Source: Stentor coeruleus (Eukaryota > Ciliophora > Heterotrichea > Heterotrichida > Stentoridae). Taken from it: a DNA stretch of 46,439 nt. Shown piece after piece: positions 1 to 10,722 of this stretch (positions are counted from its first letter, which is position 1; each line of letters begins with the position of its first letter). The position numbers and the translations under genes are program-made. The notes beneath the pieces were generated by a model. It worked only from the letters and a program-made list of their open reading frames with translations. It searched no databases and was not told the DNA's origin. Where the stretch lies: NCBI GenBank assembly GCA_001970955.1, contig MPUH01000551.1, positions 1 through 46,439 on the forward strand. Reading direction: 5' to 3'.

Positions 1-1200
1 GGACAATAATCAAGCGATAATTCATAACTAATACTAATAAAATATCATAACATGATTTCTGAATAAAGTTTTATTTAATATTATATTAATAATAAACATA
101 AATACAATTATATTCAAAGAATTCTTATATAATTGATTTTGTATTTGTCTTATATGGATCATACTTGATAAAATGTATTATATTTAGAATCCTTTGCCAT
201 GCCATTTATTCTGGGGAAATATATAATTCATTAACTAAAATAGAAGGCTAGAAATATGAAAATTACTGTCTTTGTATTCTTTATGCATTTAAAAGAAGTT
301 TCAAAATCTATTATTTTTACTTTTTCAGGTGATTCTATTAAAAAATTTATGGAACTTATGTCATTATGAACAATTTTCTTTTCTTTTAAGTATGGAAAGC
401 CTTATTCAAGTTGTAAAATAATATTTTCATATCTTTATAATAAAGATTTTAAAATCAGCAAATGATTTTGATACATAAAATCTTTTAATTTAATCCACCA
501 TACTCAATTCCTATAATAATTTTTTATTCCTCATAACTGAAAAATAATACAGGATGATTAAAGTTCAAACTGTTTCTAAAAAATTCTCGTACCATTTGTA
601 TAACTCTAGTGCTTTTTTCTTATATAAATTTTTATAAAAATTCCCTAGGTTGTTATATATTGATCTAGATCAGGGAGATTAGAGTTTCAACTTTTTCCCG
701 AATATTTTTGCTCTTTTCGAAAATTGTAAGTCTTTTTTTGTCATTTAAATCTTTATAAAAACTTCCTAGATTGTTATAAATTGCAGTTAAATCTAGATGA
801 TCAGAGTTTAAATTTTCCTCTTTTACACTTTTTATAAACCTCTAAGTATTTCTTCAAATATATTCTCATAAACTCCTAACAATAAAAAACATAAAATTCT
901 AAAGTTTCTTTTACTCATCATCCATCATCAATAAAAACTTCACTATAATTTCCATCTCTAATCCTAGAAAACAATGCTAAATTTTCACATAAACTCCACA
1001 ACTTTCTTTAAAATCCTATTAAAATAAAAATTCTCTCTGTATCTTGATTCAAAATTTCGATTATACCATTAAGATAATTTCTTTATTTCAAGCATAAGAT
1101 TATAAAACTTTCACCCTATAAAAAAGTCCTACAACTTTTCACTATACAAAACATTACCTTTTCATTAAAAAATGATATCAAAAAACCTTATAATTTATAA
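1..1200. other. AT-rich intergenic region
   Basis: No supportable gene in either strand. It holds a degenerate direct repeat (about 620-840, listed separately). The last 400 nt before the EF-hand gene are poor in G on the + strand, as in the 5' flanks of other + strand genes here. Confidence 0.6.
620..840. repeat. Degenerate direct repeat, two units
   Basis: Two similar blocks about 120-130 nt apart. Each has a 'tttataaaaa(n)ttccta' stretch, then 'ttgttataaattg'-like sequence, a 'tctagat' core and 'cagagttt' (first near 633-687, second near 752-810). Seen by eye; the units differ at many positions, so this is an old tandem duplication or chance similarity in AT-rich DNA. Confidence 0.35.
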
Positions 1201-2625
1201 ATGCTGACAATGTTTCCCTTCGCTACAACACAAACTGAGCTTAAAACTTCATATGAGTTCAAACCCTTGCCAAAACTCCAAGTTCCAAAAAAACAAGAAA
1301 CCCCAAGAAGGATGTCAATGAAGCCTTATTACTATAACGAAATTGGTGATATTTGTGTTAATCCACTACCATCTATGATCACTTGTTCAACATCTCCAGT
1401 ATCACCATTAAAATACCGAACACTTGGAATCAAGTTCGATGATTCACCAATAAACACTTCCACCATATCAAAAAAATTCAAAAGAAAACCTCTCTCTCCT
1501 TTTACTATAAAACTGAAATCAAGTCTAAACTTTAAAGAAGTTTTTGTAATGGAAAACGGGACTAACATAAAAGACAATAAATTTATAGGCTTTGCCTACT
1601 CGATAACAAGAAGAATCATGAATCGGCAAGAAAAATATGATGAAAGGAAAAGTTTTCTTGAAAAATGCCGTTATGAATTCAACACAGCAAAAAAGTTCAA
1701 ATTTATTTTCTCAGTCTATGGGAAAATATACAACTTCTTACAAGATATTCCTTTTAATGAAAAATTAGTATTAGTAAGTGTTGATGAAAATTTCAGAGGA
1801 ATAAACGATAATGGGACTTTAGAAAGTATTAATGATAGTAAAATGTCTAAATCACTAATCACGCAAATTGAAGAAAAGTTTGTCACTAAAACTTCTGTGA
1901 TGTCTAATAAACCCTTTGAGTTTTCACGTACTTTCCCGAAAACCCCTAATAAAATTACCAGACGGAGAAAAGGTGGAAGGTTGAATGGAAATCAGTTGAA
2001 GGTAAAATTAGGACAAACCGCTGTGAAAATTGATATGGAGTTACCGAAACTGTATGATATTGGCATGAAAAAGATAAAAGAAAAAGTTTCGTTTGGGGAA
2101 TCAGAAATTCATAAATTATATGCTAGATACAAAATGCTAGTCCATTTATCAGTTGGTCAAAACCCAGGACATACTATCAAAGATGGGATTTCAAAAAACA
2201 CTTTTATTGAAAGCTATCATGGAACTTCAGAGCTAAACTTTGTTTTAGGGAGGATTTTTGAATGTATTGATCAAGATCGTAATGGGAATATTTCATGGGA
2301 AGAATATTTAAGTTCTATGGATATTATGTGCAATGGAACTTATGAACAACAAATTGATCTATTTTTTCAAGTTTATGATCTTGATTGTAATGGATGTTTA
2401 TCATTTGAAGAAATTAGAAATCTTTGTAAGCTACAGCTACAAAAAGCTGATGCTGGGAATGTTATAGAAGAGTTATCACATAGTTTTGCTAGTTTGATTT
2501 TTGATATAACTGAAACAAGTTATGATAAAGAGATCCCTGCGGATAAGATTAAAAAAGTTTTAACTCAGCAGACGGATAAATCGCTGATTGAAATGTTTTG
2601 CTCTTTTACATTTATGCAGACTTAA
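1201..2625 (+). CDS. EF-hand calcium-binding protein (474 aa)
   Basis: A single open frame from ATG to TAA encodes 474 residues. The first ~330 are basic, Ser/Lys-rich and not recognisable, with an RRRKGG-type basic patch near residue 255. The C-terminal third holds two canonical EF-hand loops: residues 357-368 (D-Q-D-R-N-G-N-I-S-W-E-E) and 393-404 (D-L-D-C-N-G-C-L-S-F-E-E). Both have acidic or Asn ligands at positions 1, 3 and 5, Gly at 6 and Glu at 12, so both should bind Ca2+. The pairing resembles one lobe of calcineurin-B or NCS-type sensors, but the long N-terminus is unlike those short proteins. A role as Ca2+ sensor or adaptor is inferred; the target is unknown. No signal peptide or membrane span is visible. 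Confidence 0.85.
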   Translation: MLTMFPFATTQTELKTSYEFKPLPKLQVPKKQETPRRMSMKPYYYNEIGDICVNPLPSMITCSTSPVSPLKYRTLGIKFDDSPINTSTISKKFKRKPLSPFTIKLKSSLNFKEVFVMENGTNIKDNKFIGFAYSITRRIMNRQEKYDERKSFLEKCRYEFNTAKKFKFIFSVYGKIYNFLQDIPFNEKLVLVSVDENFRGINDNGTLESINDSKMSKSLITQIEEKFVTKTSVMSNKPFEFSRTFPKTPNKITRRRKGGRLNGNQLKVKLGQTAVKIDMELPKLYDIGMKKIKEKVSFGESEIHKLYARYKMLVHLSVGQNPGHTIKDGISKNTFIESYHGTSELNFVLGRIFECIDQDRNGNISWEEYLSSMDIMCNGTYEQQIDLFFQVYDLDCNGCLSFEEIRNLCKLQLQKADAGNVIEELSHSFASLIFDITETSYDKEIPADKIKKVLTQQTDKSLIEMFCSFTFMQT

Positions 2626-3292
2626 TTTTTTACAATTAATAAGCTAAATATTTTAAGGTTTTAAGATGTGTTATGTTAATGATTTAAGCTGTTATGCCAC
2701 TACCCTTTTCTTTTTTTTCAATTTTCTTGTATTTTCAGGTTATTTTCTGTTATTTTAGTTTTTTTTTGAGTATTTGCCCTAAAAATGCCCTGATATCGTA
2801 TTTTTTTTGCTAATAATTTGATTACTGAATCTAATTGGTAGAAATAAACTACTCTTTTTGTTAGCACTACAAACTATTTGAATAATCTCCTAACTTTGCT
2901 TTATAGCTATTATAAGACTTGTAATTGATAAGTCTGTAAACTTCATTTCCTTTAACAAGTTATTTTTTTTTAAATATATAACTCAAATATTAAATCTAAA
3001 TATATCAATACACACACCAAAACTACTCCAATCTCGCCTGCATCCGATTATTCCCTTTAAAATTCTATTTTTTTACATACAAACCCTAAGCTTATCCAAA
3101 AATCTTCATACATAAATTTCTAAATCATTACAAGTAACTCCTCTTAACCAATAATTATAACAAATCATCATATACTCTATAAAAAAAAAATATAAAATCT
3201 TATCATAAACATCAACTCCTATTACAACACCGAACTATTTTCCTCCTTTCCTAACACCTTCAAAAAAAAAAAACCCCTATAATTATTCTAAC
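2626..3292. other. Intergenic region between convergent genes
   Basis: This is 3' flank of the EF-hand gene (+) and of COG8 (-). The left part is T-rich; from about 2980 it becomes poor in G on the + strand, with runs of A. No open frame with coding character seen. Confidence 0.6.
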
Positions 3293-4664
3293 CTATTCCG
3301 TCTTAATCAAAAGTATTTCATCCATAGCCTTCATCAAACTCTCTCTATATTCATCACTACCAGGGAAAGTGTCAACCGAAAACTGTATAAAATTAGGATA
3401 AAGTGCTGACTTTGCTAACTAAATACCTAATACCTCAACATATCTTATCATTAATCCTCTCATAACCAATTGTTGTTTAGTCAATCCTGTCGTATTCATC
3501 AATGGTCTAGCTTTATCAATAATCATATCAATAGTCTTCTTCACAATCGCTAAAATCGAATCAAAAAACTGTTCTTTAAGTTCCTCAATAGGCATAAGTC
3601 TATATAAAAACCTACCTTGTTTCATTAATAATATGCAAAGTATTATTATACAACACAGCAAGACTTCCGAATTCTAATAATGGGTTATCTTTGCTTCCAA
3701 AGCTTTCCCAAGTATATACTTTTATTAGATTTTCAAAATTCACCAAAGTTTTGGCTGTGTAGGTGCTGATTTTCTCCCTTACAGACAATAATAAAACCTT
3801 ACTTATTTCAGGCCAAGCATTACACCCAACAGGGACAAAAATTTTCTCGTTTATTTCCCCAATTTTTTTACAGATCTCAGCTATTTCCCCTATACTTCCA
3901 GGTATATTTTTCCCTAAAAAAACAATAATTTCGTTTATAACATCAACATAAAACAGTATAAATTTTTCGCAGTCTTCACTTAGAACTTTTTTCCCTAAAA
4001 AGTCCACTTTTACTAAGAAATCGTCGATTTGCCCAAGGATTGTGAGGATGTTTGTGTTTGGTCCTGATAATTTTTCCAGGATTTTTTTGAAACTCGTGAA
4101 TTTGCACTCAAAAAACACTGAGATGACTTTTTCATCAGGTAAAGAGTTTAGAGTTTTTAAGCAGTCTAAGGCATTTTTAACTTTTTCTATATCGAATTGT
4201 TCAGATACTGTGTCTAGAAGGTTGTCCATAAGTTTTTTTCTTGCATTCTGGGAACATTTTTCAAGCTCTTCAAATACCCCTGATGAACTTGGGATACGTT
4301 CGATAAATTGTAATAGTTGAAGAGCTTCTTTGTAATGCCTTGAGTTAAGTAAATTTCTCATTAATTGGGGGATTTCTAGAATCTCAGTTATAACACCCTG
4401 CATGTTGCTTAAAACTTCTAGTTTTTGTTGCTCTTTGAGGATTTTTTCTATAGTTTCGCTGTGTTGGAAGACTTTTTCTTTGAATTTTAGTGTTGAAGCT
4501 CTGCAGATTTCTAAGTTTGTAATAAGTTTGCTGTTGAGCTCTTGGATCTTGCCTGTGTTTGCCAGGGCTTGGATAAACTCTTTGCATTCTTGAACTGACT
4601 GAGATTTTATTTGACTTTCTAGTACTTCGATTTTCTGGAGGATTGAAGCATCGACACTTAACAT
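3293..4664 (-). CDS. COG8: Conserved oligomeric Golgi complex subunit 8 (COG8/Dor1)
   Basis: Three exons, 4664-3616, 3599-3434 and 3418-3293, join into a 446-aa protein ending in TAG. Without the two introns the frame stops twice. COG8 is a subunit of the COG tether, which holds retrograde vesicles at the Golgi. The N-terminal 120 residues show the Dor1 pattern: a coiled-coil stretch, then an EIPQLMRNLL segment followed by a helix like HYKEALQLLQFI, which matches the conserved 'LLEIPQLM...YDEALEL' region of COG8. The middle and C-terminal parts are helical, as expected for this helical-bundle tether. It is shorter than animal COG8 (about 600 aa), so the variable C-terminus may be reduced. Family assignment rests on motif recognition, not a search. 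Confidence 0.8.
3419..3433 (-). other. 15-nt intron 2 of COG8
   Basis: Minus-strand sequence GTATTAGGTATTTAG, phase 0. Removal adds a 41-residue exon (LAKSALYPNF...) ending at TAG 3293-3295. Confidence 0.85.
3600..3615 (-). other. 16-nt intron 1 of COG8
   Basis: Minus-strand sequence GTAGGTTTTTATATAG, phase 2. Removing it turns ETR-stop into ETRLMPIEEL and joins two helical coding stretches. It is the only 16-nt intron found; A lies at -6 from the 3' end. Confidence 0.88.
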
Positions 4665-6292
4665 GATTATTTTTTAGATTATGTTTTGGAATAAAAGATT
4701 TATATTATAATTTTGATTAAAAGATATATTTTATAGGTATTGTTGTGTATTGTTTTAAGTGGAATTTTGGATTTTTTAGAATGAGAAAGAATAATAATTT
4801 TAGATTTTTTAAGGTTGGATTGGATGTTTTAAATAGATTAGTATTACTAAATTTAAAGCTTATTATAATTGAAGGCTTAAAAATACTTTGAATTCTAAGA
4901 TAAGGTAATAATATAGAGCAACTATTGATATTTGATTGAAGTCTGTCAAGCTTGAGTTTTTAAGAAATTAGGATTTTATGGTATTTTTTATCTTGTATAA
5001 AATAGTTCAAAGATTATTATGATTAAACTAAATAAGTTTTAATAAGAATTTATTGGAACTCTTATTAAATTATCAGATAAGATGAAAATAGATGTAATTA
5101 AAAGGAAATTTTATACAAATATTATATTCGAATTACTTGTATAAAAAAGCTAAAACTCAGTTTTGCTATACCTAATTAATATAGTATCATTTAATATTTA
5201 CAAATTGCTTAGAATGTATATTTAAATCATAAAGAATAATTAAATTCATCAAATGCTTTAATAGAAAATATCGTTTTATTCAATATATTTTAAACATTCA
5301 CTGAATATATAAAGTTTTTTTCTTAACTTATTATTTTCTAAAAATTATTATATAATAGAAACTAGGATTTAAAAGCTGAAAAATATAATAATTTAAGAAA
5401 AGTCTCAACATTTTCATATGTAAAAAATTACTTAAATTTCTTTTCTAGCAAATAATTTTCCATTTTATTCGTTTATCACTCATAATAAATTGAAAATTTA
5501 TAATAGAACATCATATAAATAGGTGCTTATTTTATCTTTATCCTAGAATTCATATTAGTCAAATCTTGACTTTACATAGAAAATTTTATAAAATATTATA
5601 TTTATGATATATATTTGGGTATTTGAAGTTTTATTTATTACTGATACTTATTTGGTTACTACAGGATGGTATTTGATTTTGCAGATTGGAAATGAGATAA
5701 AAGTTTTCAAAAAGGTACTTTTCTTATTTAATACCTCTTTTGATGCTGATTATAATAAATGTTGCTTTATATTTCCGTATATCCTGCAGATTAAATTAGA
5801 TTGATGACAAAGAAAAAACTAGTTTTATGTTTAATAAAAGGCTTAAATTGTATCATAAAATCCTTATTATTATACTTTTTACCTTCTACTATAAAAGGAG
5901 CTTTTGATTATTTTAGAATAATATTTATCATGGAATATGGTTACTATATTACTACACTAACATGATTTTTTAAAAGGTTTTATGAGTTACTTAATGCTTT
6001 TACGAATATTCTTATTAAGATTTTGGGTAATTATTTAAAAGAGAAAAATATTAAAAGCTCCTAGTACAGACCAGAAGGATTTCATCTTTTTTTTAGACCC
6101 AATGCCGATACTCACGAAAAAACACATTTTTTCTAATAAAAATCAGTCCCTTAGTTTAACTGATAATATTAGTATTTTTTTAAAAGGAATTGGCAAAAGG
6201 CAAATTTGTTAAGAAAAGCTAATCTATATCAAATAAACTAAGTTAGAAAATGATTAATAATTATTTCATATTAAAAGTTAACAATTAATGGC
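4665..6292. other. Long AT-rich intergenic region
   Basis: 1.6 kb without a supportable gene. The part next to COG8 (4665-4960) is rich in G and T on the + strand, i.e. poor in G on the sense strand of COG8, as in other 5' flanks. A 66-codon frame at 5604-5804 has no coding features. No repeat or RNA gene recognised. Confidence 0.6.
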
Positions 6293-7069
6293 CTAATAAA
6301 ATGATAGATTCTTTTTGGGGATTTCTTGGCTATCATTGTCTGAGATCATTGATGTGTTGCTCGCCGTAACTTTTTTGCATTTTGTTTTTTTCTTCAAAAT
6401 CAAGTAATCAAACATACGCATATTTTTATTCATAAGCCACAAATGCAATATAAACAACTTTCCAATAATAAAAGCTAAAGCAACAGCTCCAATCATCAAA
6501 ATTATCAAAAGAGTAAACCAAGCCTCAAAATTTTCTGCTTGTGATAAGTTTTTTTCTATATACTCTTTATCTATAAAATATTTCATAATCAAAAATATTC
6601 CAAATCCAATAATAACAAAGCAGTTTACAAGCAGGCTTCCAATAGCAAAAATAAAAACATTATAATTTGTATTTCCGATACAATTATTAAACCAAACACA
6701 ATGATGATCAAAATTATCAACACATCTATTACATTGTCCACAATGCTTTGTATTAGGATAAACTTGCATTTTACATAAAGAACAATAAGCATTTCTAGTA
6801 TTAAGATTTAATGTTATATCAGGTGGGCTTAATGTTGGATCTTTATATATTGCAAGAAAGCTGAATAAGGCAATTGATATAAGGCTTGTATGATAAAAAA
6901 GAGAAAAGATTATCTAAGTAACTGATACCTTACTATGAAAATCTAATGCTGGAATATAGACAGCTTCACTTATTGATATACTTAAACCAAGTAAGAGCCA
7001 TGAAGATATTTGACTTGAACTTAAAGGTCGGTCAAAGCCATTTCTTCTGCGTCCTGTATTATTTCCCAT
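6293..7069 (-). CDS. DHHC-type protein S-palmitoyltransferase
   Basis: Two exons, 7069-6929 and 6913-6293, give 253 aa ending in TAG. The enzyme family transfers palmitate from palmitoyl-CoA to cysteines of target proteins at Golgi, ER or plasma membrane. The cysteine-rich domain spans about residues 88-135: zinc ligands include C91 and C94 (YCSLC), H104/C105, C108 and C111, then the catalytic D116-H117-H118-C119 motif followed by VWFNNCIG. Four hydrophobic segments fit the usual 4-TM topology: about 21-42, 48-70, 135-160 and 183-210, with the DHHC loop in the cytosol between TM2 and TM3. The usual TTxE motif after TM4 is not obvious. The ATG at 7069 ([10 protein letters not shown]) is used because the downstream frame alone would start inside the zinc domain and lack TM1-2. 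Confidence 0.92.
6914..6928 (-). other. 15-nt intron of the DHHC gene
   Basis: Minus-strand sequence GTATCAGTTACTTAG, phase 0, between ...LDFHSK and IIFSLFYH. It contains the in-frame TAG that splits the frame; removal restores TM1-TM2. Confidence 0.88.
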
Positions 7070-7746
7070 TGATTATTAGCTATTTTATTATAGTTTGTAT
7101 ATGTATTTATATTAACTTGATAATTTTCCCTCTAGAAATTCTGATTTGATATGGTGTTCGAAAATACAAGTAAAGCTTTTTTTAAATTTATTATGGAATA
7201 AGAATGATTGAAAGGTAAATAAAGTTTTTAATGCTTATTAATAAGGTGGATTATTAGAAAGAAAAAAATTACTTGAGAGAAGAGGAATAAATAGGAAGGT
7301 ATTGACAATAAGAATAATTTTATAAGGAAACTAAATAAAATGAAGATTGTTTTAGACTGGATTAGCATATAAGACTGATTTGGGATTATATATTGTTATA
7401 TAAAAGCATTATATAGTTTGAGTATTTCACCTAGGATTTATAATATTTTTTTGTTTTAAACTACATCTATCATAAGAATTATTAATTAACTTACAAACAT
7501 AACAAGTTAATTTTATACTCCCTGCTAAAATCCTAAAATCCACTTAAATTATTTCTATTCTTATTGTTCACTAAATATCCCATCAGCCTAAATCAATTAT
7601 TTACATATTCTCATCATCTAAACTATTCAAAACTCTATCAAAAAATACCTTTATCTTTTACACCCATACTCTAAAAGCATATACCCTCAACTCCAATTTT
7701 CAAAAAAAAATCCACATAAAATAACCCTTTAATTTATATAAAATTA
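7070..7746. other. Intergenic region between two minus-strand genes
   Basis: Base composition switches inside it. About 7190-7330 is G-rich and C-poor on the + strand (5' flank of the DHHC gene); 7440-7746 is C-rich and almost without G (3' flank of the coiled-coil gene). No gene or RNA seen. Confidence 0.6.
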
Positions 7747-9846
7747 TCACTGGAACTTTTTATGAAGAATCGGCAAATCAGAAGTAATCGAGCTGAAAAC
7801 CTCCGCATTTGTAGCCATACTTCCACCAAAAGGTCCAGACGATGGTCTTTGTCTCCTCACCGTAAAAGCACTTTTAGCTCTGTTTTTCTGTTTAGCTACC
7901 ACAGCTTGTGTTAAAACATTTGTTTTCGAAACTACTTCAATACCTTCAATCATTCTTTTCTGTATATCAATAAGCTCTTTTCTAGAAAACTCTTGATTAG
8001 AAAACATGACTTGTGAAGGCGTATAAGTCAAACATGCCATTTTAAAAGCTGAAAGTATAGTTGGATTCTGCCCAGTACAAGACAAACACGATTTATCCAA
8101 ACTTATCACTGGTTTCTTTATATTAACTTTACTAGGAACTTTAGATTCTTTATATCCTATAAGGGCAATAGACTCTCTATCATATTCATCTTGTTGTTGT
8201 AATGCTTGAAAAATCTTAAAAATCTCAACTATTGTATTGATTTTCTTTAAAAGTTCTTCAGAATGTTCTTCATGTTTCTCATAATGTGTGGTAAATCTAT
8301 CAAATCTTCCTGTTATTTCTCCTAATGATGTATTCATATCTGTTAAATCTCGTTTACGTTGATTTGTCACCATACTACATTCATGTACAGACTCAGAAAG
8401 TAATAATTCCATTTCTTTTGCTTGTCTTTGATATGCTTCAATAAACTCATCTTGTTTTTTTCTCATATTATTGAGTATATCTTCGATTTCAGATTTAATA
8501 TTTTTGATAGTTTTATTGATATTAACAAGTTCAGTTGTATGCTCAGCTTTGAAGTCTTCAAGAAGTTTTTTAACTTCATCGATATAAGGCATATAATCAA
8601 TCATTTCTAATTCTTCAAATTGATGAGGCATAAACATAACATCGTGAAATATTGGCTGGGGGATTGATGTGGCTAATGATGATGGGACAATACGTTCTTG
8701 GGACATTGGCCTTTTTTCAATTATATCGTTTTGTATTGGTTCTATTGAGTCATTGGACTCAGATTCTTTACTTAAACTTTCGACTTGAGACTCGATGACT
8801 ATAGCTTTGGAGTCGTTTAAAGATTTAACGTTTTCTTTAGATGAGATGTGCTTTAGGGAACTTTTTGAAGAAGTCTGGGAGTTTTTCTTATGCTTTTCAG
8901 GAAGGGGAGTGTCGATTATAGTCTGACAGCGGGCTTTTGATTTTTCAATAGCTTCTTTCATTGTTACTTGTAAAGAATAGGTCCCCCATTCGAGAAGCTT
9001 CTCTTTTTCATATTGAGCAATGCGGGATACAGCTTTAGGATCGATTGTGATTGAGTATAAGTGTTCCATAAATGCCATGTTCATAGATACTTTGTAATCA
9101 TTTTCAAGGTATTTAAAAAGTTTTTTATTAGAATCAATAAACTCTTTATACTGTGAAAACATTGAAGAACGCATTTTGTCTATATTATCCTGTGTATCTT
9201 TTCTATTCATTTGTGTGATTTTTGATAACTGGGCAAATTTTTCCGAATGTTCATTTGTTACCCTATCCGCTTTCCTTGCCATATAATCAGTTTCTGCCAA
9301 ATCTGTTGAAATAGTTTCAATTTTCCTATTAATCTGTCTAATATTCGAATCAATATTCCGCAAATTCCCTTCAAAATTTTCAAACTTTTTATAAACCCTT
9401 TCTTTAAAATCTTCAAAATTTGTTTCTAAAGTGTTTTTTGTCACAAGTAAATTTTGTTCAAGACCTGAAATATTTTCCTCAATGATAACTCTTTGCTTAT
9501 CCAAAACCCCGAATTTTTCTGACAAATTGAGGATATCTAAAGTTACAATTTCGATTTTTTGATAAACTTTGTCTATAATTCCCCCTATTTTAAAGTCAAG
9601 ACTTCGAAGATTTGCTTCAGATTCTATGATTTTACTTGAAAAATTGTTGAGATTTTCTACTCGTTGAGAGGTTTGGGATGCTATGATTTCGATATTAGAC
9701 ATTTTTTCAGCTAGGATTTCTTCTTTACGTACTAACTTGTCGGTAACTTCTTTAGATTCTTGTGAACGTCTTATTGTTGGCTCGATTATTTCTTTTACGA
9801 GCTTTCTAACTTTACTTTCGATACTAAACCAGGTATTGTCGTCCAT
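7747..9846 (-). CDS. Long coiled-coil protein (699 aa), function unknown
   Basis: One open frame from ATG to TGA. Heptad-like Leu/Ile/Val spacing with many Glu, Lys, Asn and Gln indicates coiled coil over about residues 10-200 and 430-560. The two halves are separated by a Ser/Glu-rich linker (about 320-400) with several SKES/SSKS stretches, probably disordered and phosphorylatable. The C-terminus is basic (RAKSAFTVRRQRPSSGPF). No catalytic motif, signal peptide or membrane span. The layout suits a cortical or basal-body structural protein, which ciliates have in large numbers, but this is inference from composition only. The family is not recognised. Confidence 0.8.
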   Translation of the reverse strand: MDDNTWFSIESKVRKLVKEIIEPTIRRSQESKEVTDKLVRKEEILAEKMSNIEIIASQTSQRVENLNNFSSKIIESEANLRSLDFKIGGIIDKVYQKIEIVTLDILNLSEKFGVLDKQRVIIEENISGLEQNLLVTKNTLETNFEDFKERVYKKFENFEGNLRNIDSNIRQINRKIETISTDLAETDYMARKADRVTNEHSEKFAQLSKITQMNRKDTQDNIDKMRSSMFSQYKEFIDSNKKLFKYLENDYKVSMNMAFMEHLYSITIDPKAVSRIAQYEKEKLLEWGTYSLQVTMKEAIEKSKARCQTIIDTPLPEKHKKNSQTSSKSSLKHISSKENVKSLNDSKAIVIESQVESLSKESESNDSIEPIQNDIIEKRPMSQERIVPSSLATSIPQPIFHDVMFMPHQFEELEMIDYMPYIDEVKKLLEDFKAEHTTELVNINKTIKNIKSEIEDILNNMRKKQDEFIEAYQRQAKEMELLLSESVHECSMVTNQRKRDLTDMNTSLGEITGRFDRFTTHYEKHEEHSEELLKKINTIVEIFKIFQALQQQDEYDRESIALIGYKESKVPSKVNIKKPVISLDKSCLSCTGQNPTILSAFKMACLTYTPSQVMFSNQEFSRKELIDIQKRMIEGIEVVSKTNVLTQAVVAKQKNRAKSAFTVRRQRPSSGPFGGSMATNAEVFSSITSDLPILHKKFQ

Positions 9847-10722
9847 TTAATTATTAAAAATAAAAAAATTGGTTTAGTTTGAAAACACCGGGTAATATTA
9901 TGGGCATTTTAAAGGTAGGATATTGTTTTTTTAGGGATGAGGATGATTGAAGAATATGTGAAATTTGAAGATTTATGGTAGTTTATAATTATATTTATGA
10001 TTAAATATTTTGGATATGATATTTTGATAAGATAGTGACTTGGATTTATATAAGAGAATGGATTTATTTGAAGAATTATTTTTGTCTCTTGTGGCACACT
10101 TTGGAAACTTAGAAACTGTCAAACTGAAAAGGATTATTTCAGTTAAATATCAAATGATGTTGTATTAATGTATAAGTTTGCTAGGTGTAATTAGATTATA
10201 AAAGCTTTTAGTATTATCAGAAAACCCAAGAACCATTTTATTTTATGGTTGAAATAGTTTGAATTATGTGGTGAAATATGAATAAAAGGCCAAATTCATA
10301 TCTTATTATTAACATAAAGTTAATATATTTAAAATTACTACTAATCAAGTTGTAGATAACTATTACTTTCTACATTTTTTTTCTCCCAGCAAGACAAACA
10401 CATAAACAAATCCTAAATAATTATATATTTTAACTTAGCTTAAATCAAACAATTTACTTTTAATATATTTATACATTCCTCTTACTTAAATCTTACCTTT
10501 GACATATAAATCTTCTATTCCACAATTCACATATTTTTCACTAATCCAATCTACCAAACTTCTAAAACCAAAAAATCGATTAAAAAATTAATTGTTTATA
10601 TTCACATTTTATCATTCAAGTATTATTATCATCTATTTCCAACACCCTAGTTTTTATTTTCTTTCAATTTTCTATATATAAACTTTTAAAACTTTCCTAA
10701 AAAAAAAAAATAACAAATTGCA
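9847..10722. other. Divergent intergenic region
   Basis: It lies between a minus-strand and a plus-strand gene, so it should hold both promoters. The left half is G-rich on the + strand and the right half (10320-10722) is nearly G-free, a mirror-symmetric skew about the centre. An A-run at 10700-10712 sits just before the ATG at 10723. No conserved promoter element can be named. Confidence 0.55.

Noticed and set aside
5604-5804. 66-codon frame on the + strand
   Set aside because: Composition is like random AT-rich sequence, no motif, isolated in a long spacer.
6946-7149. 67-codon frame on the + strand
   Set aside because: Antisense to exon 1 of the DHHC gene, whose exon is supported by splicing and topology.
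9909-10097. 62-codon frame on the - strand
   Set aside because: Lies in the skewed 5' flank of the coiled-coil gene; composition follows the skew and shows no domain.
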